DNA of 64,000 nt from Peribacillus frigoritolerans (GTDB taxonomy: Bacteria; Bacillota; Bacilli; Bacillales; DSM-1321), in contig JAUPFL010000001.1 of NCBI GenBank assembly GCA_030562215.1, positions 1,662,501 to 1,726,500 on the forward strand, in the 5' to 3' direction. Positions 47,784 through 58,524 of the stretch are shown here, piece by piece. Position 1 is the first letter of the stretch. Every line of letters begins with the position of its first letter. The position numbers and the translations under genes were made by a program. Below the pieces are notes generated by a model. It worked only from the letters and a program-made list of their open reading frames with translations, was not told where the DNA came from and searched no databases.

Positions 47784-49261
47784 TCATATATCGTTAACGG
47801 ATTTAGGTTCCAACTGAACCGCATGCTTTCTGAAAGCAAGACTTACCGTGATCATCACAATGAAATTGACTGCCAATGCGATGATTCCAACATTCAAATC
47901 TTTCGCTGCTTGCGGCAAGGATGGAAACAAGGTCCCTATTGTCGATTGACTTAATGTAATGCAGATTACGATGGCCAATCCGGTGATGATACCGGTGATT
48001 GCACCAAATTTATTGATCGGATTATTCCTTTTCAGACTAAAGAGAAGGGACGGGAAAAGCTGTGTGATGAGACTGTATCCCATAAGAATTAATGCCGACA
48101 TGGTTTCACCGCCGTTTAAGGTGAAGTAGACGGCTATAAGGGCAATGACTGGCACAAGGAACTTTGCCAACCGTACAATGTGGCGATCGGATACTGCGGG
48201 TGCAAATTCCTTATAAACGTTTTTCGCGAGCAGTGTAGCGACGCTCATCAAAAGCATGGATCCCGGCACCAATGCGGTCAACAATCCAGCTCCGCCGATT
48301 ATGCCTATAAACCATGGATCAAAGGTCTCGATTGAAAGGCGCAGCAATGAGAGGTCTGCATCTGCCCCAACGAGTCCGGGCACTTTCAATATAGCTGCAA
48401 ACCCAACGAAAAAGACGAATAACAGCATGAGTGTATATAAAGGGCTGATGATGGCGTTTTTCGAAATGCCTTGCCGCTGCGTGCTGAATAAACAGCGCTG
48501 AAAACTTGTGGCCACATATAGAAACCGAATACGAGCAATATTACCGTGGAGATGAACCATGATACGCTAAGCCCCTGATCAGGGAACTTTAGAAAACCAG
48601 GCTTGGCCGCATCAACCGCTTCAAACATCGGCTGAAATCCGCCAAAGTAATGTATCGGCAGATAAATCCCCAAAAATCCTATTATGGCGACCATCATGAT
48701 ATCTTTAATAACCGCTGTCCAAACTGAACCGTGGATACCGGAAATCATCACATAAATGGTAAGGCTGATCGCCCCCATCCAAACTGCCTCGGACATTGAG
48801 ATGGCACCATAAGATGCTTCCGAGACAATGATCCCCAATCCTTTCAGCTGCACGACGATCACTGGAATCATCGACACCACACCGACAAGCGCAGCCAAAA
48901 TTCCTAAACTGGGACTCTTATATTTGTTTACAAAGAAATCGGATTGAGACATCAGTTTATTTTCTTTGGCATATCTCCATATTTCCGGTAGGAGCCAATA
49001 GGATAATACGTAAGATAAAGTAATGTAAATGAGAACATATAGAGCGGGTGCACCCTTGCCATAAGCCCAGCCGCTGCCGCCAAGGAAGGAGAAGGTCGTA
49101 TAGATTTCCCCGGCCATCAGCAGAAAGACGAATATCGCACCAAAACCGCGTCCGCCCACCGTCCATTGTTCCAAGTCCATATCTTTTCCTTTTGAAGAAC
49201 GTATGCCTAAAAATATCGATAGAAGTAAAAATGCTAAAATGATTAAGAGAGCAATATTCAT
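47784..49261 (-). CDS. yhjB: Sodium:solute symporter YhjB (frameshifted)
   Basis: 492-aa SSSF-family transporter after correction. N-terminal part: WTVGGRGFGAIFVFLLMAGE and the TTFSFLGGSGWAYGKG segment; C-terminal part: GGAGLLTALVPGSMLLMSVA. The two meet at the T5 run 48457-48461, which lacks one base (FRKT becomes FRKNAIIS). The start overlaps the end of a small DUF3311 membrane protein gene, the same pair as B. subtilis yhjB-yhjC. Substrate unknown; the pair is often annotated as carboxylate or pantothenate-like transport without proof. Confidence 0.88.
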
Positions 49262-49458
49262 TCCTGGTCACCTTCCCGATTCCTGGGATCCAGCTTATAC
49301 ATGATGCCGAGTATGGCAGAGGTAAGGACCACCCACATAGCCATCCAGAACATATTGAAAGGCATCCCTAATACATATGGTTCTATTTTATTAACAAAAG
49401 GTAGAAATACGAGTATGCCTATAAAAGGAACTAGAGTAAGAATATATATAATCTTCAC
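49258..49458 (-). CDS. yhjC: DUF3311 small membrane protein YhjC
   Basis: 66-aa protein with two hydrophobic segments and the family core PFVNKIEPYVLGMPFNMFWM, ending in a charged tail. GTG start behind GGAGGGG. It overlaps yhjB by 4 nt and probably forms a complex with the transporter, as implied by their constant pairing. Confidence 0.88.
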   Translation of the reverse strand: MKIIYILTLVPFIGILVFLPFVNKIEPYVLGMPFNMFWMAMWVVLTSAILGIMYKLDPRNREGDQE

Positions 49459-49689
49459 TAAACAAACCCCTCCGTTTTTAAATAAAGTGAAACGCCCACC
49501 AATGGGGGTTTATTCTTCAATGCCACTGATGGATGGGTGAACCAAACCGGGATGAAAAATTCATACATGACGGAAAAGGTCCGATGATATATATTAGCTT
49601 ACACTATTTTGATATAAAATTTAATGCAGTTGCCTGATATATTTTAGCAACAGTTCGCAGACAGCCGAATCCAAATGTGTTCATAAGAC

Positions 49690-49731
49690 AGATAAAGCCT
49701 TGAATTCATATTGAGTTCAAGGCTTTATTTC
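49690..49731 (-). terminator. Terminator after cycA
   Basis: AAAGCCTTGAA pairs with TTCAAGGCTTT, with A/T tracts, directly after the cycA stop on the minus strand. Confidence 0.85.
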
Positions 49732-49733
49732 CT

Positions 49734-51075
49734 TTAGCTATCTTTTTTCCGATAGTTATATAGTATCACCAAGAGGATGAACCAGATTGGGGTCAAGAGC
49801 AGTGATAGTCGTGTAGCTTCAGCGAATAGCATAACAATAAGGATGAACAGGAATAATCCTAAAATGGCGTAATTGACAAAAGGTGTAAAAGGAGCCTTGA
49901 AAGTCGATTCGGCTCTTAGGTCAGGCCTTGTTTTCGAATATTTGATATGGGAGATCAAGATAATGCTCCATACCCATATGAAACAGATGGCACTGATGGT
50001 AGTCACGACAGTAAATGCCTGTTCCGGTATCAGCTTGCTTAATAATGCCCCTATTGATACAACGATTGTGGATGTTAATAAGGCATTGCTCGGAACAGCC
50101 TGTTTATTTAATTTTTCCAGTTTAGCAGGGGCTTCTCCATTCCTGCTTAACGTATAGAGTATTCGGCTTGTAGAAAATAAACCGCTGTTGCATGCAGAAG
50201 CAGCGGATGTCAAAACGACGAAGTTGATGATCCCTGCAGCGACGGGAATGCCAATTAACGCAAAGACCTCTACAAATGGACTGCTCGTGGCATTCAATTG
50301 TGCCCATGGGTTGACGCAGAGAATGACGAATATGGCACCAACATAGAAAAGTAAAATCCGGACAGGGATTTTATTGATGGCAGATGGAATGTTCTTTCTC
50401 GGGTTCGCCGTTTCTGCTGCAGAAACCCCGACCAATTCGACACCGACAAATGAGAAGACGACCAACTGTAAAGATAGTAGGAATCCGGAAATGCCATTGG
50501 GGAACATGCCACCATGATTCCATAGGTTCGTTAGGAAACCGTTCCGGTATTGGTATTGAAGCCGATGATCAAAAGAAAGATTCCTACGATGATCAAGGCG
50601 ATGATCGTGATTACTTTAATGATGGCAAACCAGAATTCCAATTCGCCAAATATCTTAACGGTCAATAGGTTCAATCCTAACAGAATGACCAGGCATATTA
50701 GAGCCGGAATCCATTGAGGGACATCAAACCAATATTGTATATAGACACCGACAGCTATGATATCGGCCATTGCGGTCATGATCCAACAGAACCAATATGT
50801 CCAACCTGTCACGAAGCCGGCCCATGGACCGACATATTCAGTTGCGAATTCAGTGAATGATACATACCCTGCATTGGATAAGAGTAATTCCCCCAGGGCC
50901 CTCATCACAAAAACAAGGCAATCCCTATTATCAGATAAGAGAATAATATGGAAGGTCCCGCCAATTGTATAGCTTTTCCTGACCCTAAAAATAACCCGGT
51001 GCCAATGGTTCCTCCTATTGCAATCAGTTGTACATGTCGATTTTTTAAATCTCTTTTCAATTCTTGTTTAGCCAA
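49734..51075 (-). CDS. cycA: Glycine/D-alanine/D-serine permease CycA-like (two frameshifts)
   Basis: 447-aa APC-family permease after correction. N-terminus RHVQLIAIGGTIGTGLFLGS, then LGELLLSNAGYVSFTEFA and the segment GWTYWFCWIMTAMADIIAVG, then VGVELVGVSAAETANPRKNI; this order and wording match CycA. Breaks at the A5 run 50909-50913 and near 50538-50541, each one base short. TTG start 51075 behind GGGGGCG. A glycine riboswitch and terminator precede it, which fits glycine as a substrate and control by glycine level. Confidence 0.87.
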
Positions 51076-51220
51076 TTCGTACGCCCCCGTCTTTTATAGT
51101 CTTGGTAGTGAATGTTTTTACCTGCATGGTCTTGGAGAGAGGGACGTGATTATTTCGCCCAGCTGGCCTTTCCCATTGGTTTTAAAGTTGGTGTTTTTAG
51201 TCCAATCACAAAATGGACAA

Positions 51221-51252
51221 TAAAAAAAGAGATTGGATAATACCAATCTCTT
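51221..51252 (-). terminator. Riboswitch expression-platform terminator
   Basis: On the minus strand AGAGATTGG pairs with CCAATCTCT around a 6-nt loop and is followed by six T. It lies between the glycine aptamer and cycA. Confidence 0.8.
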
Positions 51253-51282
51253 AAAGGGCTCAGAATAACAATTTTATCATTC

Positions 51283-51358
51283 GTTACTCTTCTGTCCTTT
51301 TGCCTGAGATTGTGAATCCTTCGGCGCTGTATCTTGTACAGTCTCTCCAGAAGCTGCT
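51283..51358 (-). ncRNA. Glycine riboswitch, single aptamer
   Basis: On the minus strand the conserved blocks appear in order: CTGGAGAGACTG, then GCGCCGAAGGATT, then ATCTCAGGCAAAAGGACAGA. These are the hallmark gcvT-type glycine aptamer motifs. P1 is closed by CTTCTG/CAGAAG. No second full aptamer is visible, so it is a singlet type. With the terminator it should control cycA transcription. Confidence 0.88.
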
Positions 51359-51861
51359 CCTGCTATAGTGTCATCCATAGCATTCATCGCTTGCTTGTAT
51401 GCGGTTGTGAAGAAATGTCAGTCAGTGAAAATCTATCACTGCTGGAGCATTCATTATACTTATAAAATAATATTGGAATTCTATCATCTATTCTTCGGTA
51501 GGTCAACAAGTTTTTTTGAAGTGAAACAGGACTTATCTGCAGTTTATAGTGGGTTGTATTTAACTTAAGGTTTAAGCAGAAGTGATCTTTTTGAACGATC
51601 ACTATAATAAAATACTGAACATCATTTTTTTAAAATGATATTTTTAGATTGGAAAAATCGACAAGATATTATTGGTAACTGTTTATTTCAAAAATACAAT
51701 TGTATTTTTACAGAATATTACTATTATAAGATAAGAAAACGTAATTGAAGTGTTATGTAATATTGATTAGGATAAGGCATTTCTAACTGGAATAATTAAT
51801 AGAGAGTCGTTCGTGGTAAGGGTAGAAAAACATTACCGATATTGCATCTGGGGAGTTAATC

Positions 51862-53250
51862 ATGTCGAACAAGGAATTAAAGAGAGGGCTGGAATCACGA
51901 CATATTCAAATGATAGCTTTGGGCGGAACCATCGGAGTCGGGTTATTCATGGGATCTGCGAGCACGATCAAATGGACCGGGCCCTCTGTAATGCTTGCTT
52001 ATGCCATCGCAGGTATTTTTATATTTTTCATCATGCGTTCCATGGGTGAGATGTTATATTTAGAACCGACTACAGGTTCTTTTGCAACCTTTGCGAGCAG
52101 CTATATACATCCTTTGGCAGGTTATATGACTGCTTGGAGCAATTGGTTTCAATGGGTAATCGTCGGAATGTCCGAAATCATCGCGGTTGGGTTGTATATG
52201 CAATATTGGTTCCCGGAGTTACCTGCTTGGATACCAGGTGTGGTAGCCATGATCATCTTGGGGGCGGCCAACCTCATTTCCGTAAAATCATTCGGGGAAT
52301 TTGAATTCTGGTTTGCGCTTATAAAAATCATAACGATTATATTGATGATCGTTGCCGGCCTGGGCCTTATCTTCTTTGGGATAGGCAATGGCGGGGATGC
52401 GATTGGATTATCGAATCTATGGGCAAATGGCGGCTTCTTTACGGGAGGCTGGACAGGATTCTTCTTTGCGCTTTCACTTGTCGTGGCTTCCTATCAAGGC
52501 GTTGAGCTTATCGGCATCACGGCCGGTGAAGCGAAAGACCCAACGAAGACCGTAACAAAAGCGATTCAATCAATCATATGGCGCATATTGATTTTCTATA
52601 TTGGTGCCATATTCGTCATTGTGACAGTCTTCCCTTGGGATCAACTGGATGACTTAGGCAGCCCATTCGTTTCAACCTTTGCCAAAATCGGTATCACTGC
52701 GGCGGCAGGAATCATCAATTTTGTCGTAATCACTGCGGCAATGTCCGGATGCAACAGTGGGATTTTCAGTGCAGGACGTATGCTTTACACACTCGCATTG
52801 AATGGCCAAGCTCCGAAAGTCTTTGCTAAAGTATCCAAAAATGGAGTGCCGGCATATTGCACGATCGCTGTACTATTAGGATTGGGCATCGGGGTTATCC
52901 TGAATTACCTTGCACCGCCGCAATTATTCCTTTATGTGTATAGTGCGAGTGTATTGCCCGGGATGATTCCATGGTTTGTCTTACTTATCAGTGAGCTTAA
53001 ATTCAGAAAGGTAAATGCCGCTGAAATGGAGAAGCATCCTTTCAAAATGCCGTTGGCCCCTTACAGTAACTATGCGACAATAGCCTTTTTACTGATGGTG
53101 CTGGTGGGTATGTGGATCAATCCGAGTACCCGGATTTCCTTGGTTGTCGGGATCGTTTTCCTAGCCTTGGTCGTGGCAAGTTATTACATGCTGAAAATGG
53201 ATAAACGAACACCGTTGGATGTTAAATCCGATGATGAAATTTCAGGATGA
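51862..53250 (+). CDS. Amino acid permease, APC family (paralogue of the kbl-linked permease)
   Basis: 462-aa, intact twelve-helix permease. It aligns from end to end with the permease at 25556-26951: shared runs include [20 protein letters not shown] and [20 protein letters not shown] and [20 protein letters not shown]. The pair looks like a duplication within the genus, with different contexts. TGGGGAG precedes ATG 51862. About 480 nt without genes lie upstream, between it and the divergent glycine riboswitch. Substrate not shown; YbxG/RocE/GabP-like. Confidence 0.9.
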   Translation: MSNKELKRGLESRHIQMIALGGTIGVGLFMGSASTIKWTGPSVMLAYAIAGIFIFFIMRSMGEMLYLEPTTGSFATFASSYIHPLAGYMTAWSNWFQWVIVGMSEIIAVGLYMQYWFPELPAWIPGVVAMIILGAANLISVKSFGEFEFWFALIKIITIILMIVAGLGLIFFGIGNGGDAIGLSNLWANGGFFTGGWTGFFFALSLVVASYQGVELIGITAGEAKDPTKTVTKAIQSIIWRILIFYIGAIFVIVTVFPWDQLDDLGSPFVSTFAKIGITAAAGIINFVVITAAMSGCNSGIFSAGRMLYTLALNGQAPKVFAKVSKNGVPAYCTIAVLLGLGIGVILNYLAPPQLFLYVYSASVLPGMIPWFVLLISELKFRKVNAAEMEKHPFKMPLAPYSNYATIAFLLMVLVGMWINPSTRISLVVGIVFLALVVASYYMLKMDKRTPLDVKSDDEISG

Positions 53251-53257
53251 AAAATTC

Positions 53258-53295
53258 TATTAGAAAGCCCTTCTCTTAATTCGAGAAGGGCTTTT
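53258..53295 (+). terminator. Terminator after the permease
   Basis: AAAGCCCTTCTC pairs with GAGAAGGGCTTT, then TTGTTG; a 7-nt loop. Confidence 0.85.
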
Positions 53296-53314
53296 GTTGT
53301 CTTTGTGGATCAAT

Positions 53315-53422
53315 TGTTAGAATTCACGAGTAAATCAGCGAAATTCACGAGTAAAGTAGTTGAATTCACGAGTAAATCGGCAAAACTCACGAGTAAAGTA
53401 GTTGAATTCACGAGTAAAGCTA
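53315..53422 (+). repeat. Tandem repeat array built on TTCACGAGTAAA, locus 2
   Basis: Five units of exactly 21-22 bp, each with A(A/T)TCACGAGTAAA or ACTCACGAGTAAA. Units alternate GTTGAATTCACGAGTAAATC and GCAAAACTCACGAGTAAAGT, so the true period is about 42 bp. It starts about 20 nt after a terminator, in intergenic DNA. Same core as locus 1 at 46913-47059. Confidence 0.85.
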
Positions 53423-53456
53423 ATTTGACCCCATAACAAGGGAGACCAGTAGGGGA

Positions 53457-53741
53457 ATGAATCAAAAAGCCTATGGATTGAGAATTCCTGCCAGATTTTT
53501 TTCATCTTTACACAAGGAAGTTGTTATACAAATTACCGGGCGTACCGTAACACCAGATGCGATCCACATGAACGAATATGCGTCTATTCCAGACGATTTT
53601 CCACTGACATCAATTCCGCGATATAGCTTAGGATTTGTTGGTTCCAATGCAGAAATCGAGCCAAATGGGACACCAATCCAAGTAAAAGAACGCAAGTATA
53701 GTAAGTATTATTTTTTAACAATATTTATCCGCCGAGAATAG
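53457..53741 (+). CDS. Doubtful 94-aa open frame
   Basis: Open frame with a poorly spaced GGGGA before ATG 53457. The opposite strand is also open over 53471-53695. I recognise neither product. One of them may be a remnant of a larger gene. The stretch lies between a repeat array and the glcU-gdh operon. Confidence 0.25.
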   Translation: MNQKAYGLRIPARFFSSLHKEVVIQITGRTVTPDAIHMNEYASIPDDFPLTSIPRYSLGFVGSNAEIEPNGTPIQVKERKYSKYYFLTIFIRRE

Positions 53742-53828
53742 GATTCTAAATTGTACAATTCTTGTCCAGGGTCATGAAAAGAACCACCCCAAGTTTGTGA
53801 TGGAGTGTTTTTTTTTCATAAGTTAAGT

Positions 53829-54613
<785 letters not shown>

Positions 54614-54631
54614 CATTCATCTCTCCTTTAA

Positions 54632-55482
54632 CTATTCTTTTGTGAAGCCGATCATGATTCCGCCAGCAATTACGAGTACACACCCGATGATGACGAAGGC
54701 CATTTGCTTTTTGGATTTTTTCTCTCCTAAAAGAAAGATGCCGCCTAAAGTGGAAATGACGATTCCCATTTGGGAAAATGAGAATGCGATGGCAACGCCC
54801 ACTTTTGGATTAGCGAGCAAGAGACCGATATTGCCGACTGCCCACATCATTCCGGTTAGAATATTTCGTCCGGCGTACTTATTAAACGGTTTATGTTTGA
54901 TTGAAAGGAGCAAGGCAGCCAGGAACATGCCAATTGCTTGCGGCAGGATCGCCGACCATCCGTCAACTTCATTCCATCTAACGACGATGACATATGTAAC
55001 ATAACCCATCGTAGAAATGGCAAGGTAAAAAACGCCTTTTTCATGTTTCCTTCTTTTTTGTTATCACCATCACCGTAGCTAGTCAGCAAGACACCTGTAA
55101 TCAAACAGATTATTGCAACAATGCCGATGGTGATTGTCATCTTGTCATTCCATTCCCTGAAAATGATAACCGCAAAAAATGTATTCCCTAGAATTTGCAG
55201 TCCTGTTGAGATTGGAACGGTTTTTGATACCCCGATTTCCTTCACGCTATTGAATTGAAATAACTGCCCGAATGCCCAGCCTATCCCGGAAATGATGCCG
55301 ACAATCCACACTGTACCGCTCCATTCCGGCGGATTGATGAAAGACATCATGATGGCGAACAGTAATGAACCGATTGTAATGCCAAGTGTTTGATTATAAG
55401 AGTTGCCTCCGAGTTTTTCGGACACAAGCACTAAGCTGCCCCATGTCAATGCAGGGAGGAGCGCAAAGAGAAAACCTTCCAA
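54632..55482 (-). CDS. glcU: Glucose uptake protein GlcU (frameshifted)
   Basis: Glucose/proton symporter of the GRP family with about ten short membrane segments. N-terminal part ALLPALTWGSLVLVSEKLGG and VSKTVPISTGLQILGNTFFA; C-terminal part GWSAILPQAIGMFLAALLLS and the last helices. The two join at the T5 run 55037-55041, which lacks one base. Start is TTG 55482 behind TTAGGAGATG; corrected length 283 aa. Operon with gdh. Expression in the forespore is inferred from B. subtilis; I could not fix a SigG promoter. Confidence 0.9.
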
Positions 55483-55694
55483 AATTTCATCTCCTAAACT
55501 AGAAAACAATGTTTTTATCAATATAAAATAGCAAGTTAGTAAGCTATTGAATGTATGTATAGTTTTCCCTTTACACGGGAAAGAAAACATGGTTTTAATT
55601 TACCAATTTTCCATTTTGTTTTTCAGGGGTGATTCAATGAAATAATAAGTGGTTTATGGTACTTTTAATTTAAAAAATAGTTAGGAGAAATAGT

Positions 55695-56254
55695 ATGACG
55701 ACACTGAATGAATGGTTTGAAAAGGGGATTTCTGCTCAAGAATTTGTATCTTCGATGAAAGTTCATAAAGAAAACTTACAATCGATCCAGGATGGTTTTT
55801 CCATTTCTGCTGAGGACCAAGTTTTTTTGATGCATTAAAGAAGAAGGAACTTCGAGCCATTGTCATTACTGAAGACTGGTGCGGAGATGCGATGATGAAT
55901 ATTCCTATACTGCTGAATATATCTGAAGCGGCAAATATTGAAACCCGCATGGTTTTACGAGATCAAAATCTTGAACTGATGGATCAATACCTAACGAATG
56001 GAACAGCGCGTTCGATTCCCATTTTTATATTCATTGATAAGAATGGTGAAGAAAAAGCTGTTTGGGGGCCTCGTGCACCAAAGGTACAAGAGTATGTAAT
56101 GGAGTTAAGGTCAGACCTGCCTCCCAAGGATGATGAACGTTTCGAGGCAGAGCAAAAAGCATTCATTAAAAAGATAACTGCGGCTTTTGCTGAAGAAAAA
56201 CACCTGTGGGACGAAGTATACGGCAGTATAAAGGAAGCATTGGGGAACTGCTGA
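55695..56254 (+). CDS. Thioredoxin-like family protein (frameshifted)
   Basis: 186-aa protein with a thioredoxin fold region: AIVITEDWCGDAMMNIPILL holds a WCGD motif with a single cysteine instead of CxxC, then RSIPIFIFIDKNGEE with the cis-proline. The first 47 codons are in a different frame because the T7 run 55822-55828 lacks one base. RBS TTAGGAG before ATG 55695. Relatives are common in Bacillus as stand-alone genes of unknown role; with one cysteine, classic disulfide reduction is doubtful. Confidence 0.82.
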
Positions 56255-56313
56255 AAGCGGATATATCACTTTTAGTCCTGTTCCATAACGGGTGGGATTT
56301 CTTCCATAATGAA

Positions 56314-56426
56314 GGGCTGTTTCAAAACGGGACTGCAACCTGATTGCTTTGTGAATATATAGATATGTTTCCTGACGGTTTTTTTTCTAAGTATTCTTTT
56401 CTTGAGTCCGTGGTTTTGGAACAGCC
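56314..56426. mobile_element. MITE-like element with terminal inverted repeats
   Basis: GGCTGTTTCAAAAC at the left end pairs with GTTTTGGAACAGCC at the right end, one mismatch, and similarity continues to about 20 bp. The element is about 112 bp and has no coding capacity. End sequences of this kind are typical of insertion sequences in Bacilli. A plain hairpin is an alternative. Confidence 0.5.
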
Positions 56427-56436
56427 TTTTCATTTT

Positions 56437-56982
56437 TTATGATTCTGGAATAATTGTAACGCCGATTGTTCGAATAGGAGAATCTTGTTTGGCACTTTGA
56501 TTCGTTGCTTTGTAGTATTTTAACATTAAATCGTTCAATTCATTTTGGAAGTTAAGGAAGCTTTCATCATCAAGCTTTAGTTCTAAAAGGGAAAAGGTTG
56601 AACCATCTTCTGCGCAGTCTCTTTCTTCTAATTTAGTAAGATAGTTTTGATATTGGGTCATAAGGGATAATTGATAATAAGAAAAATAGTTCACCTTTTT
56701 TTCATTAGAGGATTTTTTCCATTCTTCCCCGCTAAGCCGTGCTTCTTCTTCATTTAAAACGTAATATTTTTCGGAAACGGATCTCACTTTTTTCTCTTTT
56801 ACAATGCGTATGACCCCTGAATCCAAAAGAACCTGTATATGTCTATATAATGTTGCTTGGGGTACATCTTTAATGATTTTTAACATTTCTAATGGTGTTA
56901 AACCATTTTCCCTATTTCTCATTAAAGCTTGGGTAATCTTTATTCTTACCGGGTGCATTAAAATTTCAGCTTTATTAATCAT
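56437..56982 (-). CDS. Winged-helix (ArsR/HTH_20-like) transcriptional regulator
   Basis: 181-aa regulator. The N-terminal winged helix covers about residues 3-72: EILMHPVRIKITQALMRN, then QATLYRHIQVLLDSGVIRIV. The rest is a helical effector or dimer domain. RBS GTGAGGAG. It is divergent from the ABC operon at 57383, and the 400-nt gap holds three perfect palindromes; one of them recurs before the phosphopantetheinyl transferase operon. It is therefore the best candidate for a cluster-specific regulator. Related YdfB/AadR-type regulators use the same fold. No cysteine metal site of ArsR type is visible. Confidence 0.78.
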   Translation of the reverse strand: MINKAEILMHPVRIKITQALMRNRENGLTPLEMLKIIKDVPQATLYRHIQVLLDSGVIRIVKEKKVRSVSEKYYVLNEEEARLSGEEWKKSSNEKKVNYFSYYQLSLMTQYQNYLTKLEERDCAEDGSTFSLLELKLDDESFLNFQNELNDLMLKYYKATNQSAKQDSPIRTIGVTIIPES

Positions 56983-57212
56983 CTAATTCTCCTCACATTG
57001 TTATAACTGGATAATTTTTGATCAAATTTAATGTTGGTCATGAATAATAAGTTTAATTCTTCATATATTGTAATGTTTGAATCATTTTCATTTAAATAAA
57101 AATGACACGGTTCGAAAAATAATATTACCGAAATATTTTTCGAAGTAAATAATAAGCCTTTTTAAATAATTTAAATTTTAAAAAAAGATGTCTTCATGCA
57201 ATGAAAATTAAT

Positions 57213-57258
57213 AAATATCGCGATATTTTATTATTATTCATTATGATAATATTATCAT
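57213..57258. promoter_or_regulatory. Two adjacent perfect palindromes in the regulator-ABC gap
   Basis: AAATATCGCGATATTT (57213-57228) and ATGATAATATTATCAT (57243-57258), both 16 bp and perfect, 14 nt apart. The second equals a Fur box without its central base (TGATAAT-ATTATCA), so iron control is possible. Confidence 0.5.
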
Positions 57259-57330
57259 TATAAATAACAATAAAAACTAAAACAATATTTTATTAAGAAA
57301 AAAAATAGGTGCAAAATTCCAAATTACATG

Positions 57331-57354
57331 TTATCATTATCGATAATGATAATA
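57331..57354. promoter_or_regulatory. Shared operator candidate before the ABC operon
   Basis: A perfect 22-bp palindrome (57331-57352), made of TTATCATTATC and its complement. Its right part, TTATCGATAATGATAATA (57337-57354), recurs exactly at 62244-62261. It lies about 30 nt before the first ABC-operon start, a normal operator position. Confidence 0.6.
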
Positions 57355-57382
57355 ATATTTCGTTACCAAAGGAGTGGTATAT

Positions 57383-57622
57383 ATGGAATTGCATTATGGA
57401 TGGAACGAATTGAAAGATATTGATTTCATGTCTATTCTGCCGATTATTTTACCGGTAATTGCAATTGGAATGATTTTAGTGCTTATAGCATTAATTGATT
57501 TATACAGAAATCGAAAGACGAGGAAAAATGTTTTATTGTGGACACTCATCATTATTTTTGCAAATACTATCGGTCCAATTCTGTACTTCGTTATCGGTAG
57601 AAAGGATAGTGAAAGAATATGA
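57383..57622 (+). CDS. PLDc_N-domain small membrane protein (YxlE-like)
   Basis: 79-aa protein with two membrane segments (about residues 15-38 and 48-68) and the PLDc_N pattern IALIDLYRNRKTRKN then IIFANTIGPILYFVIGRKD. B. subtilis YxlE has this domain and is followed by yxlF and yxlG, as here. In B. subtilis these belong to the sigY operon, but no sigma factor is seen here. RBS AAAGGAGTG before ATG 57383; overlaps the ATPase gene by 4 nt. Confidence 0.82.
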   Translation: MELHYGWNELKDIDFMSILPIILPVIAIGMILVLIALIDLYRNRKTRKNVLLWTLIIIFANTIGPILYFVIGRKDSERI

Positions 57623-58524
57623 AATTAGAGATTAAAAATGTTACAAAAAAATTCAAAGAAAAAACAGCGGTCAATAATTTTTCAATGGAATTGCAATCAG
57701 GGGAATGTGTTGGATTGATTGGGCCCAATGGGGCTGGTAAATCGACACTGATAAAAGTGATTGCAGATATTATAGATCCAAGTATGGGAGAAGTATTGCT
57801 TGATGGTAAGAAAATTTCAAAAATGAAAAAGGAAATAGGCTACTTACCACAATACCCTAACTTCTTTCAATGGATGACCGCCAAAGAAACCCTTACTTTC
57901 ATGGGGCAGCTTTCGGGTATCAAGAGGGAAGAATTATTAAGCGGCATCCCAGAGATATTGTCGAAAGTGGGGTTGAGCGGGGAAGAGAATTCAAAGGTGC
58001 GGACTTTTTCAGGCGGAATGAAACAAAGGCTTGGAATTGCACAGGCGCTGTTACATAAACCGGCATTGATTGTCATGGATGAACCGGTTTCGGCATTAGA
58101 TCCAATCGGCCGGAGAGAAGTGTTGAATATTATAAAAGAGATAAAGAAAGATACGACAATTTTATTATCGACGCATATATTAAGCGATGCAGAAGAAATA
58201 TGTGAGAGGTTTGTCATTATAAAAAGCGGTAAAAAAATTGAGGACACAACAATGTCAGAATTATTAAACAGGAATAGCGGAAATAAAATCAATGTCGACA
58301 TAACCTCTAAAAGTCAAAAATGGATTGAAACCGTTAAAAGCTTGAACTTTGTCAAAGGTGTAGAGGTAATGGGAAATAAATTGAAGATAGAAGTGGAAAA
58401 TATTGAGTCAAACAAGAATATGTTACTGGCGAATGCTTTGGAGCATAATGTTGATCTTGTCAGGTTCGAAATAGATAACGATACATTGGAAGAGATATTC
58501 TTAAAATTGGTGGTGGAAAAATGA
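57619..58524 (+). CDS. ABC transporter ATP-binding protein (YxlF-like)
   Basis: 301-aa ATPase: Walker A GPNGAGKST, Q-loop region LPQYPNFFQW, signature FSGGMKQR and Walker B LIVMDEPVSALDPIG. The C-terminal extension is typical of ABC-2 exporters. It overlaps both neighbours as ATGA, so the three genes yxlE-, yxlF- and yxlG-like are tightly coupled. Likely role: export or self-protection; substrate unknown. Confidence 0.92.
   Translation: MKLEIKNVTKKFKEKTAVNNFSMELQSGECVGLIGPNGAGKSTLIKVIADIIDPSMGEVLLDGKKISKMKKEIGYLPQYPNFFQWMTAKETLTFMGQLSGIKREELLSGIPEILSKVGLSGEENSKVRTFSGGMKQRLGIAQALLHKPALIVMDEPVSALDPIGRREVLNIIKEIKKDTTILLSTHILSDAEEICERFVIIKSGKKIEDTTMSELLNRNSGNKINVDITSKSQKWIETVKSLNFVKGVEVMGNKLKIEVENIESNKNMLLANALEHNVDLVRFEIDNDTLEEIFLKLVVEK

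Noticed and set aside
53471..53695. 74-aa minus-strand frame
   Set aside because: No RBS and no recognised family; overlaps an equally doubtful plus-strand frame.
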